Origin: Streptomyces sp. LUP30
Lineage (GTDB): Bacteria; Actinomycetota; Actinomycetes; Streptomycetales; Streptomycetaceae
Direction of reading: 5' to 3'
NCBI RefSeq assembly: GCF_001746365.1
Contig: NZ_MJAJ01000052.1
Coordinates: 1-64,000 of the forward strand
Length of the DNA stretch: 64,000 bases
In this document: one piece after another, positions 45,581 through 53,691 of the stretch
How the letters are laid out: each line of letters starts with the position of its first letter
How positions within the stretch are numbered: position 1 is the first letter of the stretch
Made by a program: the position numbers and the translations under genes
Notes under the pieces: model-generated
Databases searched by the model: none
What the model saw: only the letters and a program-made list of their open reading frames with translations
Told to the model about the DNA's origin: nothing

Positions 45581-46441
45581 ATGGCCCTCGTCACCCGCCG
45601 CGGCGCCCTCACCGCGTTCGGCGCCACGCTCGCGGCCGCCGTCGCTCCGACCGCCGGCAGCGCGTACGCCGACGAACGCCGCCGGCCCGCGCGCCCGTTG
45701 TGGTGCGCCCACGCCCACAACGACTACGAGCACCCCCGCCCCCTGCTCGACGCGCTCGACCACCGCTTCGGCAGCGTCGAGGCCGACGTCTTCCTCGTCG
45801 ACGGCCGGCTCCTCGTCGCCCACGACCCGGTCGACCTCGACCCGTCCCGCACCCTGGAGTCCCTGTACCTCGCTCCGCTGGCCGCCCGGGTGCGGGCAGG
45901 CCGCGGCTCGGTGTACCGCGGTCACCGGAAGCCGCTGCAGCTCCTCATCGACATCAAGACCGAGGGCGCCGCCGCGTACCGCGAACTCGACCGCGAACTC
46001 CGGCGGTACGCGCCTCTGTTCACGACCTACGCGCACGGACGCGTCCACGCGGGCCCGGTCACCGCCGTCGTCTCCGGCGACCGAGCGGCCCGCGTCCCGA
46101 TGGAGGCCCAGGGCGTCCGCCGGGCCTTCTACGACGGCCGGCTCGCCGACCTCGGCGATTCCGAGGCCTCGTTCGCCTCCCTGATCAGCGACAACTGGAC
46201 GCTCCACTTCACCTGGCTCGGCGTCGGGGCCTTCCCCGAAGCGGAGCGGCAGCGGCTGCGCGGCATCGTGCGGGCGGCCCATGCGCGCGGGCAGAAGGTG
46301 CGGTTCTGGGCCACCCCCGACCTCGCCGGCCCCGCCCGGGACGCCCTGTGGGCCGCACTCCTCGCCGCAGGCGTGGACTATCTCAACACCGACGACCTGG
46401 CCGGCCTGGAAGCCTTCCTCGACGCCCGTCGCACGGCGTAG
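45581..46441 (+). CDS. Secreted GDPD/PI-PLC-like phosphodiesterase
   Basis: The 286-residue protein begins with a twin-arginine-like signal (VTRRGALTAFGATLAAAVAP then AGSAYA). The mature part has PLC-like TIM-barrel motifs: CAHAHNDYEHPRPLLDALD, VEADVFLVDGRLLVAHDP, LLIDIKTEGAAAYREL, and the C-terminal VRFWATPD and YLNTDDLAGL. These match glycerophosphodiester/phosphoinositide phosphodiesterases that use His/Glu/Asp and a metal. A role in phosphate or lipid scavenging outside the cell is likely; the substrate is unknown. Confidence 0.88.
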   Translation: MALVTRRGALTAFGATLAAAVAPTAGSAYADERRRPARPLWCAHAHNDYEHPRPLLDALDHRFGSVEADVFLVDGRLLVAHDPVDLDPSRTLESLYLAPLAARVRAGRGSVYRGHRKPLQLLIDIKTEGAAAYRELDRELRRYAPLFTTYAHGRVHAGPVTAVVSGDRAARVPMEAQGVRRAFYDGRLADLGDSEASFASLISDNWTLHFTWLGVGAFPEAERQRLRGIVRAAHARGQKVRFWATPDLAGPARDALWAALLAAGVDYLNTDDLAGLEAFLDARRTA

Positions 46442-46555
46442 CGCCCATCGGACACCACTCGTTCGGCGGACAGGTTCGCAGCACGGAGGAACACTCCTTT
46501 ACGCCACACTTACGGCCGAACCCCGTGAAAGCGGACGTGGCGGAGGAGGTTGACG

Positions 46556-46750
46556 GTGGCCATTTCGATTTCCGCGGTGCTGTTGCTGGCGGTCCTGGCG
46601 ATGATCTTCACGCGCAACGGCGGTCTGAAGATCTCCCACGCGCTGGTCTGTCTGCTGCTCGGGTTCCTGCTGGCCGGCACCAGCATGGCGCCCACCATCC
46701 ACAGCGGCCTCACGGCGACGGCCGACATCGTCGGCAGCCTTCGGCCGTGA
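46556..46750 (+). CDS. Small two-helix membrane protein
   Basis: 64 residues. GTG at 46556 is preceded by AGGAGG at 6 nt, so it is preferred over the TTG at 46550. Two hydrophobic segments (AISISAVLLLAVLAMIF and HALVCLLLGFLLAGTSMAP) flank a short loop RNGGLKIS. The same small-protein type recurs in Streptomyces genomes, often near mobile or conjugation genes, but nothing mobile is visible here. Function unknown. Confidence 0.78.
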   Translation: MAISISAVLLLAVLAMIFTRNGGLKISHALVCLLLGFLLAGTSMAPTIHSGLTATADIVGSLRP

Positions 46751-46771
46751 GGCCCCGCAGGGGCGCCGGCG

Positions 46772-48013
46772 TCATCGGATGAAGACCCCGATGCCGTTCG
46801 GCACCGGGCGCTCCGCCCCGTCGGAGGGATGGTTGCGCACCGTGACCCGGGCCGCGCCCGGCCGGCGGGCCACCAGGGTCGACGAGCCGCCGCCGTCCAG
46901 GCTGAAGCCCTCGGTGGCGCCGAGACGCCGCAACGCCGCGGCGACCTCGGCGACCGTCAGGCCCCTGCGGTACGCGGCGGCTCCGTCCAGCGCCAGCAGG
47001 AACACCCGCCGCCCGTCGGCGGCGATGCCCACGGCGGTGCGCACGGCCGATACCGAGGTGTCCAGACCGGGCAGCGGCTCACCGCCCGACAGCACGGGGT
47101 AGCCCCCGACGGCGAAGCCGTACTTCACCCCCGAGGCGGACGCCAGTCCGTAACGGACCGTCACCCGCTCGCCCTCGACGAGCCGCCTCAGACGCTGCGC
47201 GCCCGCCTCCCGCCCGACGAGCACCGTGGTGCCGCCCGTGACGGTCCCGCTGCCGGGCGTGGCCGAGGCGGAGACGACCCTGCCCCTCCTGAGCGTCACT
47301 TCGTAGGTGCGCGCGCTGCACGCACCCGCCCGGTCGGAGTCCGTGCCGCAGGTGGCCCGCCGGCGTGAGACGCCGCCCCAGTCCGCGGTGTACGCGCCGA
47401 CCGAGTTCTCCGGCAGCGCGAACTGGTTGACGCCGCCCAGCGCCGATCGCCGACCCCCGGCGGTGTACGACCCGGTGAGGGTGAGGCTGTCCGTCCGGGC
47501 TCTGCCGTCGGTCCCCACCCCGACCACGGCCTCGGTGTTCGTGCCCGGCGGCAGCGCGGGCCCGAACCGCTGCGCGTAGGGGACCGCGCCCTTCAGCGCC
47601 CTGCCGTTCGCGACGGCCGGGCCCACGCTCGACCCGGTCGCCGCGACCCCCGGGTGCTGTGCCTCGGAGATGTCGAAGAAGTCGCCGTTGACGCCGGCGA
47701 CGGCCTGCTGCCGGTCGGCCATGGTGGAGACCGCGGCGCGGGCGGCGACCGCCCCGGGGTACAGGAGCCCCAGGCGCACACGGGGGTTGGCGAGATCGAC
47801 GTCGAGCACATGCGCGTGCGCCGTCCCGGCGGCCGCCCGCAGGTCGTACTGTCGGTACGACACACCCGCCGCCACGACGGCCCCGGCCCCGGTGCCGCCG
47901 GCGGCCTCCGCCGAGGCCGTCCCCGCGAGCGTCGCACCGGCCGTGACGCCCAGCGCGACGAGCAGGACCAGAGCCTTTTCGCGCACCCTGGACCGTTGGT
48001 GACGTCGCGTCAT
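46772..48013 (-). CDS. Secreted phosphodiester glycosidase (NAGPA family)
   Basis: The 413-residue protein has a signal peptide (basic RRHQRSRVREK, then LVLLVALGVTAGATLAGTAS). The family core GVNGDFFDISEAQHPGVAAT and the C-terminal catalytic motif GATEGFSLDGGGSSTLVARR match the phosphodiester glycosidase (NAGPA) domain. These enzymes remove GlcNAc from phosphodiesters. An exported role on wall polymers is probable. A pair of Cys (ATCGTDSDRAGACS) may form a disulfide. Confidence 0.9.
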   Translation of the reverse strand: MTRRHQRSRVREKALVLLVALGVTAGATLAGTASAEAAGGTGAGAVVAAGVSYRQYDLRAAAGTAHAHVLDVDLANPRVRLGLLYPGAVAARAAVSTMADRQQAVAGVNGDFFDISEAQHPGVAATGSSVGPAVANGRALKGAVPYAQRFGPALPPGTNTEAVVGVGTDGRARTDSLTLTGSYTAGGRRSALGGVNQFALPENSVGAYTADWGGVSRRRATCGTDSDRAGACSARTYEVTLRRGRVVSASATPGSGTVTGGTTVLVGREAGAQRLRRLVEGERVTVRYGLASASGVKYGFAVGGYPVLSGGEPLPGLDTSVSAVRTAVGIAADGRRVFLLALDGAAAYRRGLTVAEVAAALRRLGATEGFSLDGGGSSTLVARRPGAARVTVRNHPSDGAERPVPNGIGVFIR

Positions 48014-48212
48014 GCGCCCCCCTGGGTTGATCGGGGCGCAACTCTCTCATGACCTGCGGGAACGACCGGCGGGGAGTCGACGGGAAGACCACGGATCGGG
48101 TGACGAAAGACACGATTCCGGGTGGCGTGCTCCGCCGTTCGGCCGCGCCGCGCGGCAGGCTGTGCTACTCCGTCCGTGAGGGGGGCGGGCGGCTCGACGG
48201 CGGCGGCAGGCC

Positions 48213-48755
48213 TCAGCCCGCGGCCGCCCGGTCCGGGGGCGCGGCGTAGCAGTTCAGGAGCACTCTGCGGGCCGGTCCCCACTGCTGGACGGCGGTGCCG
48301 AGGCGCTGCCAGCCCAGTCGCTCGTAGAACGCCGCGGCCGGGTCGGCGGCGACGACGTCCAGGACGGGATGCAGGCCGCGGTCCCGCGCCGCTCCCACGG
48401 CCCGGTCCAGCAGAGCCGCGCCGACCCCGTGGCCGCGGGCGGCGGGGGAGACGTACAGCCGGCTGATCACGGCGGGCCCCGGCCGGCCCGGACGGGCTCT
48501 CCACAACGTCGCCGCCGCGTCCCCCTCTTCGGCCGCGCACAGCGCGACGTGACCCACGACCCGTCCGTCCAGCTCGGCCGCCCACCCCGCGAGCAGCGCG
48601 GGCGGAGTCAGCCAGGCGGCGGGCCGCTCGGGCCAGTCGACCGGATAGCCGCTGTGGGCGTGTACGAGGGCCAGTGCGGCCACGCAGCCGTCGAGGTCGG
48701 CGGGACGGCGAGGCCGGACGAGGGCGGTCCGGGGGCCCGCGGGGTCAGTCGTCAT
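48213..48755 (-). CDS. GNAT-family N-acetyltransferase
   Basis: The 180-residue acetyl-CoA-dependent acetyltransferase has motif A RLYVSPAARGHGVGAALLDR and the C-terminal AAAFYERLGWQRLG block. The ATG at 48755 overlaps the 3' end of the methyltransferase-NUDIX gene by 11 bp, so translation is coupled. The acceptor is unknown; small-molecule or protein amines are possible. Confidence 0.92.
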   Translation of the reverse strand: MTTDPAGPRTALVRPRRPADLDGCVAALALVHAHSGYPVDWPERPAAWLTPPALLAGWAAELDGRVVGHVALCAAEEGDAAATLWRARPGRPGPAVISRLYVSPAARGHGVGAALLDRAVGAARDRGLHPVLDVVAADPAAAFYERLGWQRLGTAVQQWGPARRVLLNCYAAPPDRAAAG

Positions 48756-49938
48756 CGCCGCCCGCCCCGGGAGCGAACGGCGTGAAACGGGCCGGGGCGT
48801 GGTCGATCGGCAGATCGGGACGCCACACGGTGAGGGACTGGGCACTGCACACGAACAGCGACGGCGGCAGCCGGTCCAGCGGGTACCAGCGCCAGTCGCC
48901 GACGCTCTCGCCGGGCTGGTCGGCCGGCTCGCCCTCCCAGGCCGTGACGACGGCGCCGACCGTCATCCGCACCACGCCGTCGACCTGGTCGAGGAGCGTG
49001 CCCAGCAGGCGGACGTCCGACGGCGCGGCGCGCAGTCCGGTCTCCTCGCGCAGCTCGCGCACGACCGTCTCCCGGAGCGACTCCCCGGGCTCCACCGTGC
49101 CGCCCGGCAGCTCCCAGGTGCCGCCGCGGTGCCGGCCCAGGAGCAGTCCACGGGGGCCGTGCAGGATGGCGCCGACGCCGAGCGTCGCATGCGCGACGGG
49201 CGGCCGGCCGGCGCGGGGGCGGGCTCGGACGCGTACCGGCCGCCGCGCCCGGTAGACGCGGTAGGCGGCCGCGTTGCCGGAGTCGGGCGAGGCCACCGTC
49301 ACCACGTCCTCGACCAGCAGCCCGTGGTCGGCGAGCAGCGCCTCCCACACCTCGGGGGCGGGCACCCACATGCGGACGGTGGTCTCGCCGCCGCCCGCGA
49401 ACCGCAGCGTCTCGGGCCGCGCCACCAGCTCCGCATCGGGCCCGTCTCCCTGGGAGTTGGTGTGCAGCGCGGAGAAGCAGAAGGTCCCGCCGGGCGCGAG
49501 CCCGGTCGCCAGGGCGGGGAACAGCCGGCGGGGGTCGACGAACGGCACGGCGTTCACGGAGCAGATCACGTCGTACGGCTGCGCCGCCCGCAGGTGCGCC
49601 ACGGCGTCGGCGTGGATCAGACGCAGCCCGGGCAGGGAGCCGTAACGGGCCCGGGCCCGCTCGATCTGACCCGCCGCCGAGTCGACGGCGTCCACCGACG
49701 CGCCGTGTGCGCGCACCAGTCGGGCGGCGTGCCGGGCCGTGCCGCACCCGAGGTCCAGGACGCGCCGGCCCCTCAACTCGCCGAGGAAGGCGTCGTCCGG
49801 CCCCGTGTCGGGGAACCCCCAGTCGATCCGCTCCGCGTCGTCCAGGACGGTGCCGCGCCGCAGATGGTGCGTGGCATAGGCCTGCCAGGCCGCGGCGTTG
49901 GCCGACTCGGGTCCGTCGGGGGTGAGGGGACGGGACAT
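48745..49938 (-). CDS. Fusion of SAM-dependent methyltransferase and NUDIX hydrolase
   Basis: 397 residues. The N-terminal half (1-~235) is a class I methyltransferase with motif I VLDLGCGTARHAARL and a methyltransferase-12-type core (SVNAVPFVDPRRLFPALATG, ALHTNSQGD). The C-terminal half (~245-385) is a NUDIX domain with the box GGTVEPGESLRETVVRELRE and ETGL, a good G-x5-E-x7-REUxEExGU match. The start at 49938 begins MSRPLTPDGPESANAAAW; an upstream GTG-type extension is not supported. Substrates of both halves are unknown; the linkage suggests methylation and hydrolysis of related metabolites. It overlaps the GNAT gene. Confidence 0.92.
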   Translation of the reverse strand: MSRPLTPDGPESANAAAWQAYATHHLRRGTVLDDAERIDWGFPDTGPDDAFLGELRGRRVLDLGCGTARHAARLVRAHGASVDAVDSAAGQIERARARYGSLPGLRLIHADAVAHLRAAQPYDVICSVNAVPFVDPRRLFPALATGLAPGGTFCFSALHTNSQGDGPDAELVARPETLRFAGGGETTVRMWVPAPEVWEALLADHGLLVEDVVTVASPDSGNAAAYRVYRARRPVRVRARPRAGRPPVAHATLGVGAILHGPRGLLLGRHRGGTWELPGGTVEPGESLRETVVRELREETGLRAAPSDVRLLGTLLDQVDGVVRMTVGAVVTAWEGEPADQPGESVGDWRWYPLDRLPPSLFVCSAQSLTVWRPDLPIDHAPARFTPFAPGAGGDDD

Positions 49939-50062
49939 GGGCGGAGGCCTCCAACAGAGCTGACACGACCGGGCGGACGGTCTGGACGGTGCTCGTCGGG
50001 CCGGGGGCTGCTGCACACCCGGCCCGGACGATTCTTACCGCAGCGGACGGACCCGCGTCGGC

Positions 50063-50512
50063 TCAGCGCACGGGATGCTTGCTGAGGATGGACACCCGGT
50101 TGAAGGCGTTGATGGTGACGGCCACCCAGATCACGGCCGAGATCTGGTCCTCGGTCAGCGTTCGGCGGGCGTCGGCGTACGCGGCCTCCTGCGCGGCCGC
50201 GTCGCAGGGCAGGGTGGTGGCCTCCGCGAGCGCCAGGGCGGCGCGCTCCAGCGGGGTGAAGAGGTCGGTGTCCCGCCAGGCCGCGAGGACGCCCAGCCGC
50301 CGGGTGTCCTCGCCTGCCCGCAGGGCGGCCCTGGTGTGCACGTCGAGGCAGTACGCGCAGCCGTTGAGCTGCGAGACACGGAGGTTGACCAGTTCCACCG
50401 CGGTGCGCTCCAGCCCGGCCTCGGCGGCGGTCGCCCGCACGGCCTCGGACGTCTGGAGCAGGGCGTGGTAGGCCTTGGGGCTCTGCTTGTCCAGGTAGAT
50501 CCGTCGGGTCAT
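50063..50512 (-). CDS. AhpD-like carboxymuconolactone decarboxylase-family protein
   Basis: The 149-residue helical protein contains the peroxidase-type redox pair CAYC with a following His (LNGCAYCLDVHTRAALRAG), as in AhpD. It probably acts as a small alkylhydroperoxidase or disulfide reductase. The ATG at 50512 is chosen over an upstream start with extra residues. It lies 49 bp from the flavohemoglobin gene on the same strand and could be co-expressed with it in nitrosative/oxidative defence (inference). Confidence 0.9.
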   Translation of the reverse strand: MTRRIYLDKQSPKAYHALLQTSEAVRATAAEAGLERTAVELVNLRVSQLNGCAYCLDVHTRAALRAGEDTRRLGVLAAWRDTDLFTPLERAALALAEATTLPCDAAAQEAAYADARRTLTEDQISAVIWVAVTINAFNRVSILSKHPVR

Positions 50513-50561
50513 GGGTGGACATCCAACCAGAGGCCTGACCACGACGGATGTGCGGGGCAGG

Positions 50562-51773
50562 TCACCTGCTGAGCCAGAGGTCGGGACCGAACACCTCGTA
50601 GTGGACGGCGGCCGGGCTCAGCCCCCGGGCGAGGAGGCCGCCGCGAACGGCCCGCATGAACGGCAGGGGCCCGCAGAGGTAGGCGGTGGTGTCCGGGGAC
50701 AGGACGAGAGCGCTGACGTCGGCACGCCCCTCGCGCACCTGCACGCGGGGTCCCCCGACGCCCTGCGCCCCGGCCTCGTACCACAGGTGCACGGTGGAGT
50801 GCGGGAGGCGGGCGGCCAGTTCGGCCTGCTCCTCGCGGTGCGCGTGATGGGCGGGGGAGCGGTCGGCGTGGACCACGGTCACCCGACGGTGCGGGGAGAC
50901 GTCGCCGAGGTGTTCCAGCATGGACAGCAGGGGCGTGACGCCGATGCCGGCGGACGCCAGCAGAAGGGGGCTGTCGTTCTGCGGGAGGACGAGGTCGCCG
51001 AACGGCAGGGAGACGCGCAGGACATGGCCGGGGCGGGCGTGGGCGTGCAGCCAGGTCGAGACCTCGCCCTCGGGGAGGCGGCCGTCGGCGGAGCGCTCGC
51101 GCTTGACGGTGATGCGCCAGGTCTTGTGGCCGGGGGCGGCCGAAAGGCTGTACTGGCGTATCTGCCGTGCTCCGTCGGGCAGTTCGACCTGGACGCTGAC
51201 GTACTGTCCGGGCGCGAACGGCCCGGTGGGCAGACCGTCGGGGCGGCGCAGCACGAAGGAGGCGGCGTCCACCGACTCCTCGGTGCGCTCCGCGATCTCC
51301 ATCTCGCGCCAGACCCGGCCGTCGTCGACCTGCGCCCGGGCGTACAGGCGTGCCTCCAGGGCGATGAGGGCGTTGGCCATCAGCCAGTACACCTCGTCCC
51401 ACGCGGCCGCCACCTCCGGGGTCACGGCGTCCCCGAGGACCTCCGCGACGGCGCCCATCAGATGACGTCCGACGACGGTGTACTGGTCGGCGGTCACGCC
51501 GAGTGAGGCGTGCTTGTGGGCGATGCGGCCGAGCACCGCGTCGGGACGCTCGCCCGGTCGTTCCACCAGCACGGTGGCGAAGGCGGCCACGGCGCCGGCG
51601 AGGGCCTCGCGCTGCGAGCCGTTGGCCTGGTTCGCGCGGTTGAACAGGTTCCGCAGCAGGGCCGGGTGTTCCTCGAACAGACGGCGGTAGAACAGCTCGG
51701 TGATCGCGCCGAGGGAGGCCCCCACGGCCGGAAGGGTGGCTCGGACGATCGGGACGGCAGGCGCGGAGAGCAT
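50562..51773 (-). CDS. hmp: Flavohemoglobin (nitric oxide dioxygenase)
   Basis: 403 residues: globin domain (~1-140) with the proximal-His region RIAHKHASLGV and B-helix Tyr in FYRRLF, FAD domain (~150-255; GQYVSVQVELPDG, RQIRQYSLSA) and NAD domain (~260-400; LLASAGIGVTPLLSMLEHL, AYLCGPLPFM). It converts NO to nitrate using O2 and NADH. It is upstream of the AhpD-like gene and preceded by a NsrR-like site. The residue set looks complete. Confidence 0.96.
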   Translation of the reverse strand: MLSAPAVPIVRATLPAVGASLGAITELFYRRLFEEHPALLRNLFNRANQANGSQREALAGAVAAFATVLVERPGERPDAVLGRIAHKHASLGVTADQYTVVGRHLMGAVAEVLGDAVTPEVAAAWDEVYWLMANALIALEARLYARAQVDDGRVWREMEIAERTEESVDAASFVLRRPDGLPTGPFAPGQYVSVQVELPDGARQIRQYSLSAAPGHKTWRITVKRERSADGRLPEGEVSTWLHAHARPGHVLRVSLPFGDLVLPQNDSPLLLASAGIGVTPLLSMLEHLGDVSPHRRVTVVHADRSPAHHAHREEQAELAARLPHSTVHLWYEAGAQGVGGPRVQVREGRADVSALVLSPDTTAYLCGPLPFMRAVRGGLLARGLSPAAVHYEVFGPDLWLSR

Positions 51774-51798
51774 CGCGGTTCCTTCTCGGTATCAGGAT

Positions 51799-51816
51799 GC
51801 ACAGAGCGATCTGTGC
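51799..51816. promoter_or_regulatory. Inverted repeat in the leader of the flavohemoglobin gene
   Basis: GCACAGA-GCGA-TCTGTGC, a perfect 7-bp inverted repeat, lies between the predicted transcription start and the ATG (51773). It could be a second operator or an RNA hairpin near the SD. Confidence 0.5.
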
Positions 51817-51840
51817 GCGGCGGCGGGCGGCCCTGACTGC

Positions 51841-51872
51841 ATCCTAGATAACTTGCATATGAGATACCAATT
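51841..51872 (-). promoter_or_regulatory. Promoter of hmp overlapped by NsrR-like site
   Basis: On the minus strand, -35 TTGGTA (51870-51865) and -10 TAGGAT (51846-51841) are 18 bp apart. The sequence AACTTGCATATGAGATACCA within it resembles the NsrR palindrome (A/T-rich with GCAT and ATRC halves). This is one of the few AT-rich spots of the window. NsrR control of hmp is known in Streptomyces; the site match here is approximate. Confidence 0.5.
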
Positions 51873-52042
51873 TAAAGGGGTGTCGTGGTCGTGTGCCGTA
51901 CGTCACCGGGCCGCGGCCCCGAAGGCCGCCTCGCCCGTCGCCGCGCGCCCGTGCTCGGTCGGCGCAGGTGGGGGGAGCGTTGGTAGCGTCCGCCTGTGCT
52001 GTGCCGTCCGGCGCGGTGCGCCGCACGACCGAGGGAGACGTG

Positions 52043-52969
52043 ATGTCCCCGACGATCCGCAGGGCCGTGATTCCCGCCGCCGGGCTCGGCTCCCGTCTGC
52101 TGCCCCTGACCAAGGCGACGCCCAAGGAGATGCTCCCGGTCGGCGACAAGCCGGTCATCGAGCACACCGTGCGGGAGCTGGTGGACTCCGGCATCACCGA
52201 CATCACCATCGTCGTCTCCGGCGGCAAGTCCCTGATCCAGGATCACTTCCGCCCCAACCCGGCCCTGGTCGAGCAGTTGCGCGCCGACGGAAAGGCGAAC
52301 CACGCGGACGCGGTGGAGGAGGTCGCCGAGCTGGCCCGCCGGGGCCACATCACCTATCTCGACCAGTACGGCCCCTACGGCAACGGCACCCCGGTGCTGA
52401 ACGCGGCACGGGCCTTCGGCGACGAACCGGTGCTGGTGCTGTGGCCCGACGACGTCTTCGTCGCCGAGGCCCCCCGGGCCCAGCAGCTGATCCGCGCCTA
52501 CGAGCAGACCGGCTGCCCGGTGCTGGCCCTGCTGCCGATGGACCCCACCGAGTCCCAGCGCTACGGCGTGCCCCTCGTCAAAGAGGATCTGGGCGGCGGC
52601 CAGCTGCGCATCACCGGTCTGGTCGAGAAGCCCGAGCCGGCCGCGGCCCCGTCGGCGTACGCGGCCATCGGCGGCTACGTCGTCACCCCCGGCATCATCG
52701 ACGAACTGCGCGAGCAGACCCGCCGCTGGTACGAGCACCGGACCGGCGAGATCTACCTGACCGACGCGATCAACGCCTACGCCGCCACCCGTGCGGTGTA
52801 CGGCCAGGTCATCGAGGGCCGCTGGTACGACACCGGCAACCCGGCCGACTATCTGGTCGCCCAGATGGCGTTCGCCCTCGCCCACCCCGAGTACGGCCCG
52901 GTGCTGCGCGGTCTGGTCGCCGAGCTCGACGCGGACCCCGCAGCCCGCCCGGGGAGAGCCGGCGCCTGA
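52043..52969 (+). CDS. galU: UTP-glucose-1-phosphate uridylyltransferase
   Basis: Makes UDP-glucose for wall polymers, trehalose and glycogen-related pathways. The 308-residue nucleotidyltransferase has the signature AVIPAAGLGSRLLPLTKATP then KEMLPVGDKPVIEHTV, the metal-binding WPDDVFV, LVEKPEPAAAPS and GGYVVTPGII, with the family's C-terminal GRWYDTGNPADYL. The ATG at 52043 is preceded by GGGAG; longer in-frame starts are not conserved. It is convergent with the Rrf2-type regulator gene. Confidence 0.96.
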   Translation: MSPTIRRAVIPAAGLGSRLLPLTKATPKEMLPVGDKPVIEHTVRELVDSGITDITIVVSGGKSLIQDHFRPNPALVEQLRADGKANHADAVEEVAELARRGHITYLDQYGPYGNGTPVLNAARAFGDEPVLVLWPDDVFVAEAPRAQQLIRAYEQTGCPVLALLPMDPTESQRYGVPLVKEDLGGGQLRITGLVEKPEPAAAPSAYAAIGGYVVTPGIIDELREQTRRWYEHRTGEIYLTDAINAYAATRAVYGQVIEGRWYDTGNPADYLVAQMAFALAHPEYGPVLRGLVAELDADPAARPGRAGA

Positions 52970-52995
52970 GCCGGCCCCCGGGGCGCTCGGCTCAG
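52966..52995. terminator. Hairpin between convergent galU and Rrf2 gene
   Basis: CTGAGCCG and CGGCTCAG form an 8-bp stem around a 14-nt GC-rich loop. It overlaps both stop codon regions and could end both convergent transcripts. Confidence 0.5.
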
Positions 52996-53459
52996 CTCAG
53001 CGCGGTGCGCACCACCTGACGGACCATCGGGGAGCTGTCCAGCTCTGTCCTGATGCCGGAGAGGTGCTGGGCGGCGAGCGCCTGCCGCCATGCCTCTTCC
53101 GCCCGGCGCATGGCCGCGTTGACGGCGCACGTGCCGGTCGGCGGCGGTGACAGTTCGCCGATCCTGCCGGAACAGCGGATCTCGGTGCACTGGAAGGCTT
53201 CGGCGCCTCCCTCGATGGCCTCCACCACGTCCAGCAGGCTGATCGCCTCCAGTGGTCTGGCCAGCCGGAATCCACCGCGCGGCCCGGGCACCGAGACCAC
53301 GAGTCCGGCCCGGGCCAGCTGCTGCAGCTGCTTGTTCAGGTAGGAGGCCGACAGTCCGTGGGCCTCGGCGAGCTGGGCGCTGCCGACCGGGCCGCCGCCG
53401 ATCATGTCGAGGTTCAGGAGTGTGTGCAGGGCCCACTCGACGCCTTTAGCCATTCGCAT
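52992..53459 (-). CDS. RsrR-like Rrf2-family redox regulator
   Basis: 155 residues. Rrf2 winged HTH (~5-70; LSASYLNKQLQQLARAGLVV, GPRGGFRLARPLEAISLLDV) with the start MRMAKGVEWALH chosen because the family begins MR-x. Cluster-ligand candidates are Glu8, His12, Cys91, Cys96 and Cys111. In RsrR of S. venezuelae a [2Fe-2S] cluster is held by Glu8, His12, Cys90 and Cys110, so E8/H12 match exactly and Cys91/Cys111 match with one residue offset. This suggests a redox-sensing [2Fe-2S] repressor rather than an IscR/NsrR cluster. A -10-like TAATGT inside the operator makes a leaderless, self-repressed transcript likely. Confidence 0.88.
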   Translation of the reverse strand: MRMAKGVEWALHTLLNLDMIGGGPVGSAQLAEAHGLSASYLNKQLQQLARAGLVVSVPGPRGGFRLARPLEAISLLDVVEAIEGGAEAFQCTEIRCSGRIGELSPPPTGTCAVNAAMRRAEEAWRQALAAQHLSGIRTELDSSPMVRQVVRTALS

Positions 53460-53464
53460 ATTAC

Positions 53465-53479
53465 GGACATTACCTGTCC
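53465..53479. promoter_or_regulatory. Operator site 1 of the RsrR-like regulator
   Basis: GGACA-TTACC-TGTCC, a perfect 5-bp inverted repeat, begins 6 bp upstream of the regulator start codon (53459). It covers a -10-like TAATGT on the minus strand, as expected for self-repression. Confidence 0.6.
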
Positions 53480-53563
53480 AGGATCGAACCCGGGTAACGG
53501 CCGCTGACCTGGGCATCCCGTTCGTCGCAATGGTGGACGGCTCTCGAAAATCTTGATATTCAG

Positions 53564-53584
53564 TATCCAGGATAAGTAATGTCC
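53564..53584. promoter_or_regulatory. Operator site 2 facing the flavoprotein gene
   Basis: GGATA-AGTAA-TGTCC (53570-53584) has the same layout as site 1 (GGAYA-N5-TGTCC). It overlaps the perfect 11-bp palindrome TATCC-A-GGATA (53564-53574). It lies about 110 bp before the flavoprotein ATG in an AT-richer stretch, so it likely controls that divergent gene. Confidence 0.55.
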
Positions 53585-53691
53585 AGAATTGGCGGTGCGG
53601 GTCCGCGGGTCCCCGGAGAGGACGTCGCGGCAGCCCTCCCCGGCGCAGGGCGCACCGGCTCATCACCTCGGGTTCGAGAACGGAGATCACC

